64,000 nucleotides of DNA from CAVPFA01 sp963703655 (lineage in GTDB: Bacteria; Actinomycetota; Acidimicrobiia; Acidimicrobiales; Bog-793): positions 62,001 through 126,000 of the forward strand of contig CAVPFA010000004.1 of the NCBI GenBank assembly GCA_963703655.1, in the 5' to 3' direction. Positions within the stretch are counted from its first letter, which is position 1, and each line of letters begins with the position of its first letter. A program made the position numbers and the translations under genes. Below are positions 25,790-34,980 of the stretch, in pieces. The notes under the pieces are model-generated. The model was not told the origin of the DNA. It searched no databases and saw nothing but the letters and a program-made list of their open reading frames with translations.

Positions 25790-26995
25790 ATGCGGAAAGT
25801 AAAGCTTCGCGGGCTGCGCCTGGCACTCGGCGCGGCCACACTCGGCAGCGTTGGAGTGCTCGGCACTCTCGGGAGCGGAACGGCCTCTGCCTCAACTCCA
25901 CGCCACGACCACGGTTCAGACGCTGTGGTCGGCCGGGTCTACGTCAACGACAACACGGTCGGCGTGAACACGGTCGGCGGCTTCAACCGTCTTGCGAGCG
26001 GCGCGCTGACTCCACTCCCCAGCTCTCCGTTCGCGGTCGGTGGCGCCGGCACGGGGGCGGGGCTCCCCTCGCAAGGCGCGATTCAGCTGAGCAGCAACGG
26101 CCACTACCTGCTCGTCGCCGACGCCGGCAGCAACCAGATCTCGGTGGTGCGGATCGAGCGCGACGGCTCACTCCAGATAGCCGGCGGCGGCCCCGTCTGG
26201 TCGAACGGCCCCAGCCCGGTGAGCATCGCCGTGTTCCACAAGCTGGTCTATGTGGCGAACAGCGGCACCACCAGCGACCCGAACCCCAACTACACCGGCT
26301 TCACGCTCCACCACGGTAACCTCACCGCCATTCCCGGCTCGACGGTGTCGCTGCCGGCCGGCTCCCTTCCAGGCGACGTGCTGTTCAACGGTAACGGCAC
26401 AAAGCTCGTCGGCACTCGCATCGGCACCTCGAAGATCGACAGCTTCACGGTCGGCGCTGACCGGCTTCTTACCGCCGCCCCGGGGTCGCCGTTTGCGGCG
26501 CAGGGTCTTGGGCCCTTCGGCAGCGAGTTCCGCCCGACGAACTCCAGCCAGCTGTTCGTGTCAAACGCCCACAACGTGGGCGCGCTCACCGGAACGATCT
26601 CGGCGTACAACGACTCCGCCGACGGGACGCTGTCGTCCATCGGTTCCTCCCCGTTCGCCGATCTCCAGACGGCGCCCTGCTGGGTGGAGATCACCCATGA
26701 CGGTCGGTTTCTGTTCACGGTGAACACGGGGTCTGGCTCAATCTCTCGTTACTCGATCGCCAGTGGCGGTGCGTTGACGCTGCTCGGCAGCACGCCGGTC
26801 AGCGCGACGGGCGGCGTCGGCGCAGTCGACGCCCGCCTCAGCCCCGATGGGCGAACGCTGTTCGTGGACGAGAGCAGGATCGGCGCGGTGGGCTCCTTCG
26901 CTGTCAAAGGCGGGAATCTCGCCGAGCTGCCGGGCTCACCGACGTCGCTCCCGACCGGCGCCACGCCTGCAGGCATCGTCGTCACCTCCAACTGA
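25790..26995 (+). CDS. Secreted YncE-like beta-propeller protein
   Basis: A 401-residue exported protein with a signal peptide (basic MRKVKLRGLR, hydrophobic core, AxA-type site near TASAS at residues 35-37). The mature part has repeated blades with motifs like LSSNGHYLLVADAGSN, FNGNGTKLVG, ITHDGRFLFTVNTGSG and LSPDGRTLFV, as in 6-phosphogluconolactonase/YncE-type seven-bladed propellers. A strong TTGGAGG site lies about 9 bases ahead of the ATG. The function is unknown; secreted members are usually binding scaffolds and do not carry out lactonase chemistry. Confidence 0.8.
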   Translation: MRKVKLRGLRLALGAATLGSVGVLGTLGSGTASASTPRHDHGSDAVVGRVYVNDNTVGVNTVGGFNRLASGALTPLPSSPFAVGGAGTGAGLPSQGAIQLSSNGHYLLVADAGSNQISVVRIERDGSLQIAGGGPVWSNGPSPVSIAVFHKLVYVANSGTTSDPNPNYTGFTLHHGNLTAIPGSTVSLPAGSLPGDVLFNGNGTKLVGTRIGTSKIDSFTVGADRLLTAAPGSPFAAQGLGPFGSEFRPTNSSQLFVSNAHNVGALTGTISAYNDSADGTLSSIGSSPFADLQTAPCWVEITHDGRFLFTVNTGSGSISRYSIASGGALTLLGSTPVSATGGVGAVDARLSPDGRTLFVDESRIGAVGSFAVKGGNLAELPGSPTSLPTGATPAGIVVTSN

Positions 26996-27266
26996 GTTTG
27001 TCAGCAGTTCTGACCCGTCCGCGAGTTAACTGAACAACCTATCAGCGAGCAGTGCCGCCTCCTCTCCTGGCGAGTATTCGGACTCATCCGAGTTCCGAAA
27101 CCCAGTTGAGGATGCGGCGCTGCTCCCTGGTCATTTCGATCATATCTCGTCGCTGATCACAGCGCTTTGTATCACGTGCCGCCGCCGACCATCCCGCACG
27201 TAGGGAAACGGCCATGCCCGCCTCATACGCACGGTATCGCGGTGTGAAACCGTCTCCAGAAGACGG

Positions 27267-27605
27267 CTATGACGCCTTGGCCGGCAATGAACGGGCGTAC
27301 CCTGTACCGAGTTGGACCCACTTGGCGAGCTGGCGTTTCGTCCCGACGTCTTCGACCGGCACTCGAAGCCATCCCGCCATGGCCCGGCCGCGCATCTCCA
27401 TGACCTCCGCCCTGGTCGTGGCGACGAGGCTCTCGGACTGAGCAGGGTCGACGCGGACCATCAACCCACCTTGACCGCTTGCTGAGACGGCCATGTTGCC
27501 TCCGATAAGGAAGCCAAGACCGCCGAACATCTTCTTCTCGGCGAGGCCGGGCTCGCCAGCGACGAGTTCGCGTATTCGGGCGGCGAGCTGCTCGTCGTAG
27601 GCCAC
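27267..27605 (-). CDS. TfoX N-terminal domain protein
   Basis: A 112-residue protein beginning VAYDEQLAARIRELVAG, with EKKMFGGLGFLIGGNMAVSA and the closing LAKWVQLGTGYA. This is the single TfoX/Sxy N-terminal domain, widespread in actinobacteria and not by itself evidence of competence regulation. GTG 27605 is used because the domain starts there, although no clear ribosome binding site precedes it. The 271-bp gap between it and the propeller gene shows no gene. Confidence 0.8.
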   Translation of the reverse strand: MAYDEQLAARIRELVAGEPGLAEKKMFGGLGFLIGGNMAVSASGQGGLMVRVDPAQSESLVATTRAEVMEMRGRAMAGWLRVPVEDVGTKRQLAKWVQLGTGYARSLPAKAS

Positions 27606-27686
27606 AGCGTGATGGTACGGCAACTCCGAGGCGATACTCGAGCGAAAGGAATGGCCATGGACGCCGAAACGGGCCAACGCGCAAAC

Positions 27687-29274
27687 TCATCCGGTGGCGA
27701 CCTGGACGATCTTCACGATCACGAGGGCGAAAGCAACGACGAGGTAGCCGCGCAGCGTGAGGAGGCCAACCTTTCGCTGTACCGACATGGCTGGCCGCTC
27801 GAGGCGAGCCAGTGCCGGCATCCGCCACGTTTCGCGGCGAGTCGTCTCGGCGAGTGCGTCAATCACGGTCAAGCGGTCCCGCCGACGATGCGCCGCGATC
27901 AGGAGGTACAAACCGACGAGGAGCCCGAGCAGACTGCCGCCAACGAGCAGGTCGACAATCTGCGCACCGCTGATGTCGGGGAACAACACGCTGGCGGTGA
28001 GCACGATCGAGAGCAGCACCAGAATCCAGATGATCGATCCGGTCAAGATGTTCAGCTTCCGGCCGTTCACCCACGGACCGAGCACGGCCTTGTCGTTACA
28101 GAGCAGGAGCAGGAAGACGCTCGCGCTCGGCAACAGGACGCCGGCGAGGACCTGCACCCCTTCGGTCAGAAGTCCGAGCGGTACGTGCGGGGTGAGGACG
28201 AGCGCTGCGGCAAGCCCGATCAAGCCGGCGTAGCAGGCGTAGAAGCCCTTGGCCTGAGAAACCGGGCGATGCAGTGAGTGCTTCAAGTTCAGCACGTCGC
28301 TCGTGGCATATGCCGTAGCAAGGCCGACGGCAGCGGCGCCGATGATGCTGGCGTCGATAAGCACGATCGCGAACAGGTCCCCGACGGTGTGCGACACGAA
28401 CTTCGCCAGCCCCTCAGCCGTTCCTCCGGCGTCGGTGAACTGGCCGAAACCTGCGTGACCGGCGAAGGTGGCCGCCGACATGGCCATGAGCGCGACGCCG
28501 CCCACGATGACGATGACGATCCCGATGACGAGGTCGACTCGCTCGTAGTTGATCCATCGAGGCGTAATCCGCTTGTCGACCACATAGGACTGCTGGAAGA
28601 ACAGCTGCCAAGGGGCGACCGTCGTCCCGACGATAGCGATGACGAGGAGCATGACCGTCGAGAGCTGGCCGTACGGCAAGCCGGGAACGACGAAGTCACG
28701 GGCCACCTGGCCGATCGGCGGGTGGACGGCGAGGAAGATCGGAACGACGAGGAGGGAGAACACCACGAGCATGAGGCAGAGTCGCTCGAAGCGCCGGAAG
28801 CTCCCGGTGCTCACCGCACCGATCACCGCCGCAGCGGCGATCACCACCGTCGGCACCTTCGGGAGCCCGAGGTAGCTGACCGCGAGAGAGATCCCGATGA
28901 ACTCGGTGACGATGGTAAGGGCGTTCAGGATGAAGAGGTCCATGACGCTGAAAGCGCCCCAGAACTTGCCGAAGCGCTCGAAGATGAGACGCGCGTGACC
29001 CACGCCGGTGACTGCGCCCAACCTGAGCACCATCTCCTGGTTGACGTAGAGCACCGGGGCGAGGAGTAGGAGAGTCCACAGGAGGTGGGTCCCGTAGTTT
29101 TGCCCGGTCTGGGCGTAGGTGCCGAAGGCGCCGGCGTCGTTGTCTCCGGCCATCACGATAAGCCCAGGGCCCACGATTGCGAGCAGGGTTCTTCAGCTTG
29201 AGCGACAGCCGCGACGCGAGCAGGACGCCGGGGCACGGCTGTGGAGGGTGGGGACTATGAGGTTCGGTTTTCAT
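27687..29274 (-). CDS. NRAMP-type divalent metal transporter, divergent, with an N-terminal frameshift
   Basis: A membrane protein with about 11 helices. The uninterrupted frame runs from GTG 29174 to 27687. The first helix contains GPGLIVMAGDNDAGAFGTYAQ, which departs from the DPGN metal motif, and helix 6 has TTVAPWQLFFQQ in place of the usual APHN/M with its metal-binding methionine. This places it outside classical Mn/Fe transporters, so the cargo is uncertain. A better start, ATG 29274 with a strong AGGGAGGTG site, lies in another frame. Removing one base in the GGG at 29186-29188 would join MKTEPHS...LSLKLKN to LLAIVGPGL. The shift may be a sequence error or real. Confidence 0.78.
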
Positions 29275-29460
29275 GTGCCCACCTCCCTTCGTGCCAACGC
29301 GTACGCCGAGAGCGGTGTAGTACCAGAGCGACGAGTCGTGGACGAGCGCGTCTCGTCGCCATAGTTGCGGCGATGATCGCATCGTTGGCTGACGGAGTGC
29401 TCAACTGCAAGGTTGGCAGCTCAGTTGGCCACGCCGCGACCAAGCGCAAGGAGTGCACTG

Positions 29461-29928
29461 ATGACAGACACCGCAACCCCCAAGTATGCCCCGCACCGTC
29501 GGACGACGGCCCGGCTCTCGGGTGAGGTCCCCGGCCCCGCGAAGACCGCGGACCAACTCCCGCGGGGCAATGCAGTTGCGCGTTTCAACGCTGCACTTGC
29601 TGTGAAGATCACAGACGGCGTTGGTTCGATGTGGTGCGCGTATGCCTTCGCTGCGCTCGCCCTCATCAGCCTGCCGCAGGCGATCAGCTCGCACAGCGCT
29701 GTCACCCTCGTGTCCTGGATCTCCCAGACCTTCCTGCAGTTGGTGCTGCTGTCGATAATCATCGTCGGCCAGAATGTGCTTGCAGCGGCGTCTGACAAGC
29801 GCGCCGAGAGCACCTTCGAGGACGCCGAGGCGGTGCTCCACGAGGCGCGTCAGATCCAACAGCACCTGCTCGACCAGGACCAGGCGCTCTCAAATATCAT
29901 CGACAAGTTCGGAGCCCAGGCAGGCTGA
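29461..29928 (+). CDS. Small two-helix membrane protein (DUF1003-like)
   Basis: A 155-residue protein with two membrane helices (about residues 58-75 and 90-108, WCAYAFAALALISLP and FLQLVLLSIIIVGQNV) followed by an acidic predicted coiled coil (RAESTFEDAEAVLHEARQIQ). This layout and the QN pair after helix 2 resemble DUF1003 proteins, whose function is unknown. The ATG at 29461 has AAGGAG 8 bases upstream, better than earlier starts. It diverges from the NRAMP-type gene, with both starts in a 186-bp gap. Confidence 0.65.
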   Translation: MTDTATPKYAPHRRTTARLSGEVPGPAKTADQLPRGNAVARFNAALAVKITDGVGSMWCAYAFAALALISLPQAISSHSAVTLVSWISQTFLQLVLLSIIIVGQNVLAAASDKRAESTFEDAEAVLHEARQIQQHLLDQDQALSNIIDKFGAQAG

Positions 29929-29946
29929 AAGCCGGGCGAAGAACCG

Positions 29947-30681
29947 TCAGCGATGCGGGCCCGGCCGAGAGCTCTCTTCGAGAAGGGACTCGGGGCTGGG
30001 CGGCTCCACCGTTTGATCGACAACGCGCCCGTCGCGAAGAAAGACCACCCGGTCGGCCCACGAGGCGAGCTGCGCGTCATGGGTGACGATGACCGACGCG
30101 ACGCCACGATGGCATGCACCGAGGATCATGCGCATAACCACCTCGCCGTTTGTCGAGTCGAGCGCGCCAGAGGGCTCGTCGGCCAGCAGCAAGTGCCGCT
30201 CCCCGACCACCGCACGGGCGATCGCAACCCGCTGGCGCTCACCGCCGGAGAGCTCGTCAGGGTAGTGAGTCGCGCGATCGTCGAGCCCGAGCTCTTCGAG
30301 CGCCGTCATCCCTGCCACTTGGGCCTTCTTCGCAGAGAGGCCGTCGAGCTCGAGGGGCAAGGAGACGTTCTCCACGGCGGTGAGACCGGCGAGCAGGTTG
30401 AAGTCCTGAAAGACGTAGCCGATCGTGCGTCGCCGAAGGCGAGCCTTGTCGTTGCGGGACATTTTCGACAGCTCGGCGCCGTCGATCAACACCTCGCCGC
30501 TCGTGGGCTCCTCGAGGCTTCCCGCGATAGTGAGCAATGTCGACTTGCCCGATCCGCTCGGCCCCATTACGGCGACTAGCGCGCCTCGATTCACGAAGAG
30601 GTCGACGTCTTGGATTGCGTGGACCTCGGCAGCGCCGTCTCCGTAGGATTTGGAGACCTTGCGCAGCTCGAGAAAGCTCAC
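29947..30681 (-). CDS. ABC transporter ATPase (LolD/MacB type)
   Basis: A 244-residue ATPase with Walker A GPSGSGKSTLL, Q-loop VFQDFNLL, signature LSGGERQRVAIARA, Walker B LLLADEPSGALD and switch histidine VTHDAQ. The DEPSGALD and LSGGERQR forms are typical of ATPases that work with FtsX-like permeases (LolCDE, MacB, FtsEX). No such permease is encoded next to it: the downstream gene is on the other strand. Its ATG overlaps the PadR stop by ATGA, so the regulator probably controls it. Confidence 0.88.
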   Translation of the reverse strand: MSFLELRKVSKSYGDGAAEVHAIQDVDLFVNRGALVAVMGPSGSGKSTLLTIAGSLEEPTSGEVLIDGAELSKMSRNDKARLRRRTIGYVFQDFNLLAGLTAVENVSLPLELDGLSAKKAQVAGMTALEELGLDDRATHYPDELSGGERQRVAIARAVVGERHLLLADEPSGALDSTNGEVVMRMILGACHRGVASVIVTHDAQLASWADRVVFLRDGRVVDQTVEPPSPESLLEESSRPGPHR

Positions 30682-31253
30682 CTGCGCAACACCAGTCGCC
30701 GTGCGAGCCGAGGCACCGTGGACCGAACTTGAGGCTCGAGCGCAGCACGCTTCAGCCGGCCGTCAGCGGCGTCGAGCCAGCGAACGACCGAGTCCAAACG
30801 GAACAGCTCCGCGTCAGCCACCAGGGCGAAGGTGAGATCGAAGTCGGCTTCGTCCTCCTTGAGACGTGTCCACTGCTGCATCAGCTCCACGAGGTAGCGC
30901 CGATGGATCTGGATGACGTCGTGCACATCGACACCGGGAACGCGCAGCGCCGACAGCACCTTGATGACGAGCTCGTCGCGGGGAGGAGAGGTCAGATCCG
31001 GTGGTGTGGTGAGCCAGGTGGAGAGCTCCTTCTCCCCTGTCTCGGTGATACGGAAACCCTTTTGCGGCCCCTCTTTCTCGGGCTCGTCGGACTCGACGAA
31101 CCCGTCGCGCTCGAGCCGCTGCAAGGTCGTGTACACCTGGCCAATGTTGAGCGGCCACACTTCTCCGGTGCCAGACTCGAACTCCTGACGGAGCTGAAGC
31201 CCGTACTTCGGGCCCTCGCTCAGGAGGGCAAGGATGGCGTGCCGGACGCTCAT
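30678..31253 (-). CDS. PadR-family transcriptional regulator
   Basis: A 191-residue regulator. The N-terminal winged helix carries VRHAILALLSEGPKYGLQL and GQVYTTLQRLERDGFVES, both PadR hallmarks; the C-terminal part is helical, as in dimerising PadR proteins. ATG 31253 (MSVRH) is chosen; ATG 31265 is alternative. It overlaps the ABC ATPase, and PadR regulators commonly control efflux ABC genes in response to the exported compound. Confidence 0.85.
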   Translation of the reverse strand: MSVRHAILALLSEGPKYGLQLRQEFESGTGEVWPLNIGQVYTTLQRLERDGFVESDEPEKEGPQKGFRITETGEKELSTWLTTPPDLTSPPRDELVIKVLSALRVPGVDVHDVIQIHRRYLVELMQQWTRLKEDEADFDLTFALVADAELFRLDSVVRWLDAADGRLKRAALEPQVRSTVPRLARRLVLRR

Positions 31254-31331
31254 CGGGTCATGCACTCGTTGAACATACCCAGTATGGTACAGCTCCGCCG
31301 TTCCGCGTCAAGCAACGCGGCCGCCGCTCGC

Positions 31332-32180
31332 CTAAAGCTCGCGGCGCTCGAAGCTCAGCAGGCCGACGCCGAGCACGGCCAGGAACCAGATCACCGAATA
31401 GGTCAGGTACTGCCAGGATGGGGGCGCAACGGCGAAGAACGGATTGCCGCCCGACCCCGACACGTCCGCGACACGCTGCGAAATGAACCCTGACGGCTCC
31501 AGGTAGTAGATGGCGCCATGCCAGAGGCCGTCCGTGGGCAATACGTAACGCGCCACCTCGCCCACGGTTCGCAGCGAGGAGATCCTGAATGTCGTGCCGA
31601 GGGCTCCCACCACGCCCGACAGCCAGGCAGACCCGAACAACGCCACGCCGAGGACACCGGTGGCGAGTGTCGACAAACGCGTGCTTATCGCAAGGACCAA
31701 TGTGAGCAGCACGGCGCCTTCGGCAAAGAGGTAGACCGCTACCGCCACTGGGTTCGGCGGCAGGAAACCGCTTACCCAGTCGACGACCGCCATTTCGAGC
31801 GCGGCCACCACAACCGAGTACCCGGCGACAAGGAACGCGAGACCGATCCACTTGCCGATCAGGACTTCACTGCGCCGGATCGGACGCGTGACCACGGTCT
31901 GCAGCACTCCGGACTCAACCTCGGCCGAGACCGCCGGCGAGGCGATCGCCGACGCGCTCAGGGCCACGACGAAACTGAACATGAACATGAACAGGATCAG
32001 CGCCTGAGGCAAGGCGATCTGCACCTCGCCGGAAGTGACGCTGTGAGTGTGCGCGAGGCGGTAGAAGCCCCACGCGCTCAGGCTCACCATTGCGACGGTG
32101 ATGGCGAGGAAGACGGCCACGAGCTTGCGCCTCGCCGCCTCGCGAACGGTCAGCCTCGCTATCACGAACGTGGGGTTCAT
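31332..32180 (-). CDS. ABC-2 type transporter permease
   Basis: A 282-residue membrane protein with about six helices and the ABC-2 motif EVESGVLQTVVTRPIRRSEVLIGKW between helices 2 and 3. It forms an exporter with the ATPase whose stop it overlaps (ATGA at 32177-32180). The large extracellular loop near residues 195-245 is not typical of drug exporters. The cargo is unknown. Confidence 0.85.
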   Translation of the reverse strand: MNPTFVIARLTVREAARRKLVAVFLAITVAMVSLSAWGFYRLAHTHSVTSGEVQIALPQALILFMFMFSFVVALSASAIASPAVSAEVESGVLQTVVTRPIRRSEVLIGKWIGLAFLVAGYSVVVAALEMAVVDWVSGFLPPNPVAVAVYLFAEGAVLLTLVLAISTRLSTLATGVLGVALFGSAWLSGVVGALGTTFRISSLRTVGEVARYVLPTDGLWHGAIYYLEPSGFISQRVADVSGSGGNPFFAVAPPSWQYLTYSVIWFLAVLGVGLLSFERREL

Positions 32181-33208
32181 GCCTCTCCCAACAGCTCGAG
32201 AAAGCGGTCCTCGAGGCTCTTGTGCTCAGGGACTACGGCCGCGACGTTCCCACCGAGACCAACGATCACGCGGACCAGCTCGGGAACCTGTTGCGGCTGG
32301 ATCGCCTCGACGAGCAGCCACTCCCCCTCTGCGGTCCAGCGCCCGAAATTCACCAACCGCTCCCACCACCGCTCATCGAGGCCATACACCTGGAGTCGGA
32401 CGCTCGACTGCTGACCGATCAGCTCCGAAATCGTGCCCGTGGCGATCGTCTGTCCCTTGTCAACCACCGCCACGCGGTCGCACACGTGCTCCACCTCTTC
32501 CAGAAGGTGGGTGTTGAGAAACACTGTCGCTCCCCGCACCCGCAGATCGCGGATGATCTCGCGAACTTGATGCCGTCCGACCGGGTCGAGGGCACTCGTA
32601 GGCTCGTCCAGCACGACGAGATCCGGCTCACCGAGGAGCGCCACGCCGAGACCGAGTCGCTGTTGCATGCCCTTGGAGAAGCTGCCCACCTTGTCTTGCC
32701 CGCGGTCTGACAGCCCGACCGTCTCCAGCGCACCGGCTGCCGTGGCATCCCACCGCCCGCGTGACAGGCGAAGCAGCCTGCAGTGCAAGAGGAGCACTTC
32801 GCGAGCGGTCAGCCAACTTTGGAAGCGAAACAGCTCCGGCAAGTAACCGATCCTGCGCCGAGTTTCGACGTCTCCAACCGGCGCTCCGAGAACCATCGCC
32901 TCGCCACCGGTGGGGCGGACGAGGCTCAACAGGAGCTTGACGGCTGTGGTCTTGCCAGCGCCATTCGGCCCGAGAAAGCCGAAAATCTCCCCCCGCCGAA
33001 CGGTGATCGAGAGTCCCGCGAGGGCGACCGTCCGCGAGTACTGCTTGCGCAGCTCGATCGTGTGGATAGCCGGCGATACGGGCGACCCGGGGTCGGTGGC
33101 GGTGGCCAGAGGGGCGCGAGGGGAGTCCGTCGGTCGCGCAGACGTCGGCGCCGGCTCCGCCGGCGCCACCCGAGTCGCGGGGTGCTCAGCCGAGCTTGCC
33201 GGCGACAT
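32177..33208 (-). CDS. ABC transporter ATPase, ABC-2 exporter
   Basis: A 343-residue ATPase of the drug/polyether exporter type: Walker A GPNGAGKTT, signature FSKGMQQRLGLGVALLGEP, Walker B LVVLDEPTSALDPVGR and switch NTHLLEE. A Pro/Ala/Thr-rich N-terminal tail (about 45 residues) precedes the domain, and a C-terminal extension of about 70 residues contains Trp-rich RWWERLVNFG. It starts inside the 3' end of the anti-sigma gene, so the sigma, anti-sigma, ATPase and permease genes form one operon. Confidence 0.88.
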   Translation of the reverse strand: MSPASSAEHPATRVAPAEPAPTSARPTDSPRAPLATATDPGSPVSPAIHTIELRKQYSRTVALAGLSITVRRGEIFGFLGPNGAGKTTAVKLLLSLVRPTGGEAMVLGAPVGDVETRRRIGYLPELFRFQSWLTAREVLLLHCRLLRLSRGRWDATAAGALETVGLSDRGQDKVGSFSKGMQQRLGLGVALLGEPDLVVLDEPTSALDPVGRHQVREIIRDLRVRGATVFLNTHLLEEVEHVCDRVAVVDKGQTIATGTISELIGQQSSVRLQVYGLDERWWERLVNFGRWTAEGEWLLVEAIQPQQVPELVRVIVGLGGNVAAVVPEHKSLEDRFLELLGEA

Positions 33209-34304
33209 CGAGAATGTCCTTCCGGTCCAGCAGCCCGACGGCAGCGTGGACGATGCCGCCGCGATCCTCCCAGATCACGCCTGAGGCCCCGAGGGAACCG
33301 TCGGTGACGAGGATGGCCGGCGAGCCGCTGACGTCGACCTGGGTCACGTTGGCCCCTGGCGGCGTCGGCACGGGAAGGACGCTGTTGATGTCGCCGAGCA
33401 GCCGTATCTCCTGTGCAAGGCCGGCGGGCACATCAGGCCGGGAGAGCACGTAGGCCTCCAGCTGAGCCGCCGGCGAGTCCGTTGACGAGACCGCCGGCCT
33501 TCCCATCGCGAACGTGGCGAGCGTGGGCAGCCCAAGGCCCGATGTCGAGGCGCCGTACTCCACCAGCACCGCCGGCCCCGCGACGAGGGTGAGCGACCTG
33601 CCTGCGAGTGCCCCGGCGGCGGCGCCAAATCGAATGGTCGCGGTCACCTGCGGCTGCACCAGAATGCTCGCCGGGTTCCCGACGCCTGCGGGCAGTGCCG
33701 TTGGCACCGCGAGATCGAGTCCCGTCGCCCTTGCCGCCGCGGCGATTGACGGCACGTGAAAGGTCGAGCCGTCCGACGACCATCGAACGACCCCGAAGGG
33801 CAGGTTGCGCGACCCGGACGAGGTGTCGAAGCCGCCGACGACGCCTGAGCCTCCCTGGATGCCCACGACGTCGGCGAGCGCTTGGATGCTGGCAGATGAT
33901 GTCGGGACACGAGCCGGCCGTGCGGGAGCGAGCATCGTCGTGAGCGCGGTGGCACCAGCGGCCCCAGCCACCACGATGGCGGCAGTCGCGAGCACCCTCG
34001 TCGAAGGGACCCGTACAACGACAAGACGCCCGCGCCAGCGGCCTGCAGCCGGCGGTCGCCGTGGCCTTACCCTCGGCGGCGCCGGCCTGGCGGAGGAGGC
34101 CTGCAGTCGCCTCCAGGCGCTGTCAAGATCCGGAACGGACTGGGGACGGGACAACAGCAGCGTGGCTGTGGCGGCGTCCCGCGAGATCTGTTCCCGGCGG
34201 AGGCGGCAACGTGTGCAGCTCGCCACATGGTCGGAGTCGACGTCGGCGACCGCGAACGGCTCGTCGACGAGTCGTCTCAGTTTTCCTTCAGGAACGTGCG
34301 CCAC
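33186..34304 (-). CDS. Anti-sigma factor-like membrane protein with zinc-finger motif
   Basis: A 372-residue protein. Residues 25-35 have HVASCTRCR, the His-x3-Cys-x2-Cys of zinc-containing anti-sigma domains. A transmembrane helix follows (about 110-130, VLATAAIVVAGAAGATALTT), and the rest, about 230 residues, is predicted to lie outside the membrane with Gly/Ala/Val-rich beta strands. The GTG at 34304 overlaps the sigma gene by 17 bp, the expected pairing. The large outer domain may sense a surface or metal signal. What it senses is unknown. Confidence 0.78.
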   Translation of the reverse strand: MAHVPEGKLRRLVDEPFAVADVDSDHVASCTRCRLRREQISRDAATATLLLSRPQSVPDLDSAWRRLQASSARPAPPRVRPRRPPAAGRWRGRLVVVRVPSTRVLATAAIVVAGAAGATALTTMLAPARPARVPTSSASIQALADVVGIQGGSGVVGGFDTSSGSRNLPFGVVRWSSDGSTFHVPSIAAAARATGLDLAVPTALPAGVGNPASILVQPQVTATIRFGAAAGALAGRSLTLVAGPAVLVEYGASTSGLGLPTLATFAMGRPAVSSTDSPAAQLEAYVLSRPDVPAGLAQEIRLLGDINSVLPVPTPPGANVTQVDVSGSPAILVTDGSLGASGVIWEDRGGIVHAAVGLLDRKDILDVAGKLG

Positions 34305-34836
34305 GTTCGATCTCCTTGCGTAGTGCTGCCTCGGCTCGCCGCAACGTCGTGCCGACCTGGCCGGTCCCGACACCGACGGATTCGGCTACCTCGGCGTAGC
34401 TGAAACCGCTGTGACGTAGGACCAGTACGGTTGCCGCTCGCCGCGGAAGACGACCGAGGGCGGCTCGCACCTCTTGGCGCGACACGCGTTGAAGCACGAG
34501 CTCCTCCGGTCCAGCCGGGCTCGGCATGGGCCCTGCTAACAGGTGGCGGCGATCCCGCCGGCGGCGCCCACGCACGGCATTGAGTCCGGCGTGCACCGCC
34601 GCAACCCTTACCCAGGCCGCCGCGTGAGCCGAGCCGTCGGGGAAAGCAAAGCGCTGCTGCGCGACGATGAAGACTTCCTGCGCCACGTCCTGAGCGGCGT
34701 GGTTGTCACCGACCACGCCGTGGGCGATGCGAACCACGCCTGGGTAATGGGCACGGAAGAACGACTCGAACTCCGCCGCCGAGCTGCGCTCGGCCACGGA
34801 CTCAGGATCGCTCAGGGCCCTGGATTCCATCGTCAC
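34288..34836 (-). CDS. ECF-type RNA polymerase sigma factor
   Basis: A 182-residue sigma-70 family protein. Region 2 is seen in FESFFRAHYPGVVRIAHGVV and AAQDVAQEVFIVAQQRF; region 4 in ALGRLPRRAATVLVLRHSGF and SYAEVAESVGVGTGQVGTTL. There is no region 1 or 3, as expected for ECF sigma factors. ATG 34836 or 34830 can start it. The gene is followed by its likely anti-sigma and an ABC exporter. A target promoter sequence was not found. Confidence 0.88.
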   Translation of the reverse strand: MTMESRALSDPESVAERSSAAEFESFFRAHYPGVVRIAHGVVGDNHAAQDVAQEVFIVAQQRFAFPDGSAHAAAWVRVAAVHAGLNAVRGRRRRDRRHLLAGPMPSPAGPEELVLQRVSRQEVRAALGRLPRRAATVLVLRHSGFSYAEVAESVGVGTGQVGTTLRRAEAALRKEIERGARS

Positions 34837-34980
34837 CGCCTAGTAAGCACCGCTGGTACCCGAAATGTGACATGCAATCTTCCCATGGGAGGTTCGACGG
34901 CAGTGCTGGGGAGGCGCTTGGCGCTCCCGCGGCCACCATCTCTCCGAGGGCACCGCCGCCGTTTCAGCCGCACCCTGGCA

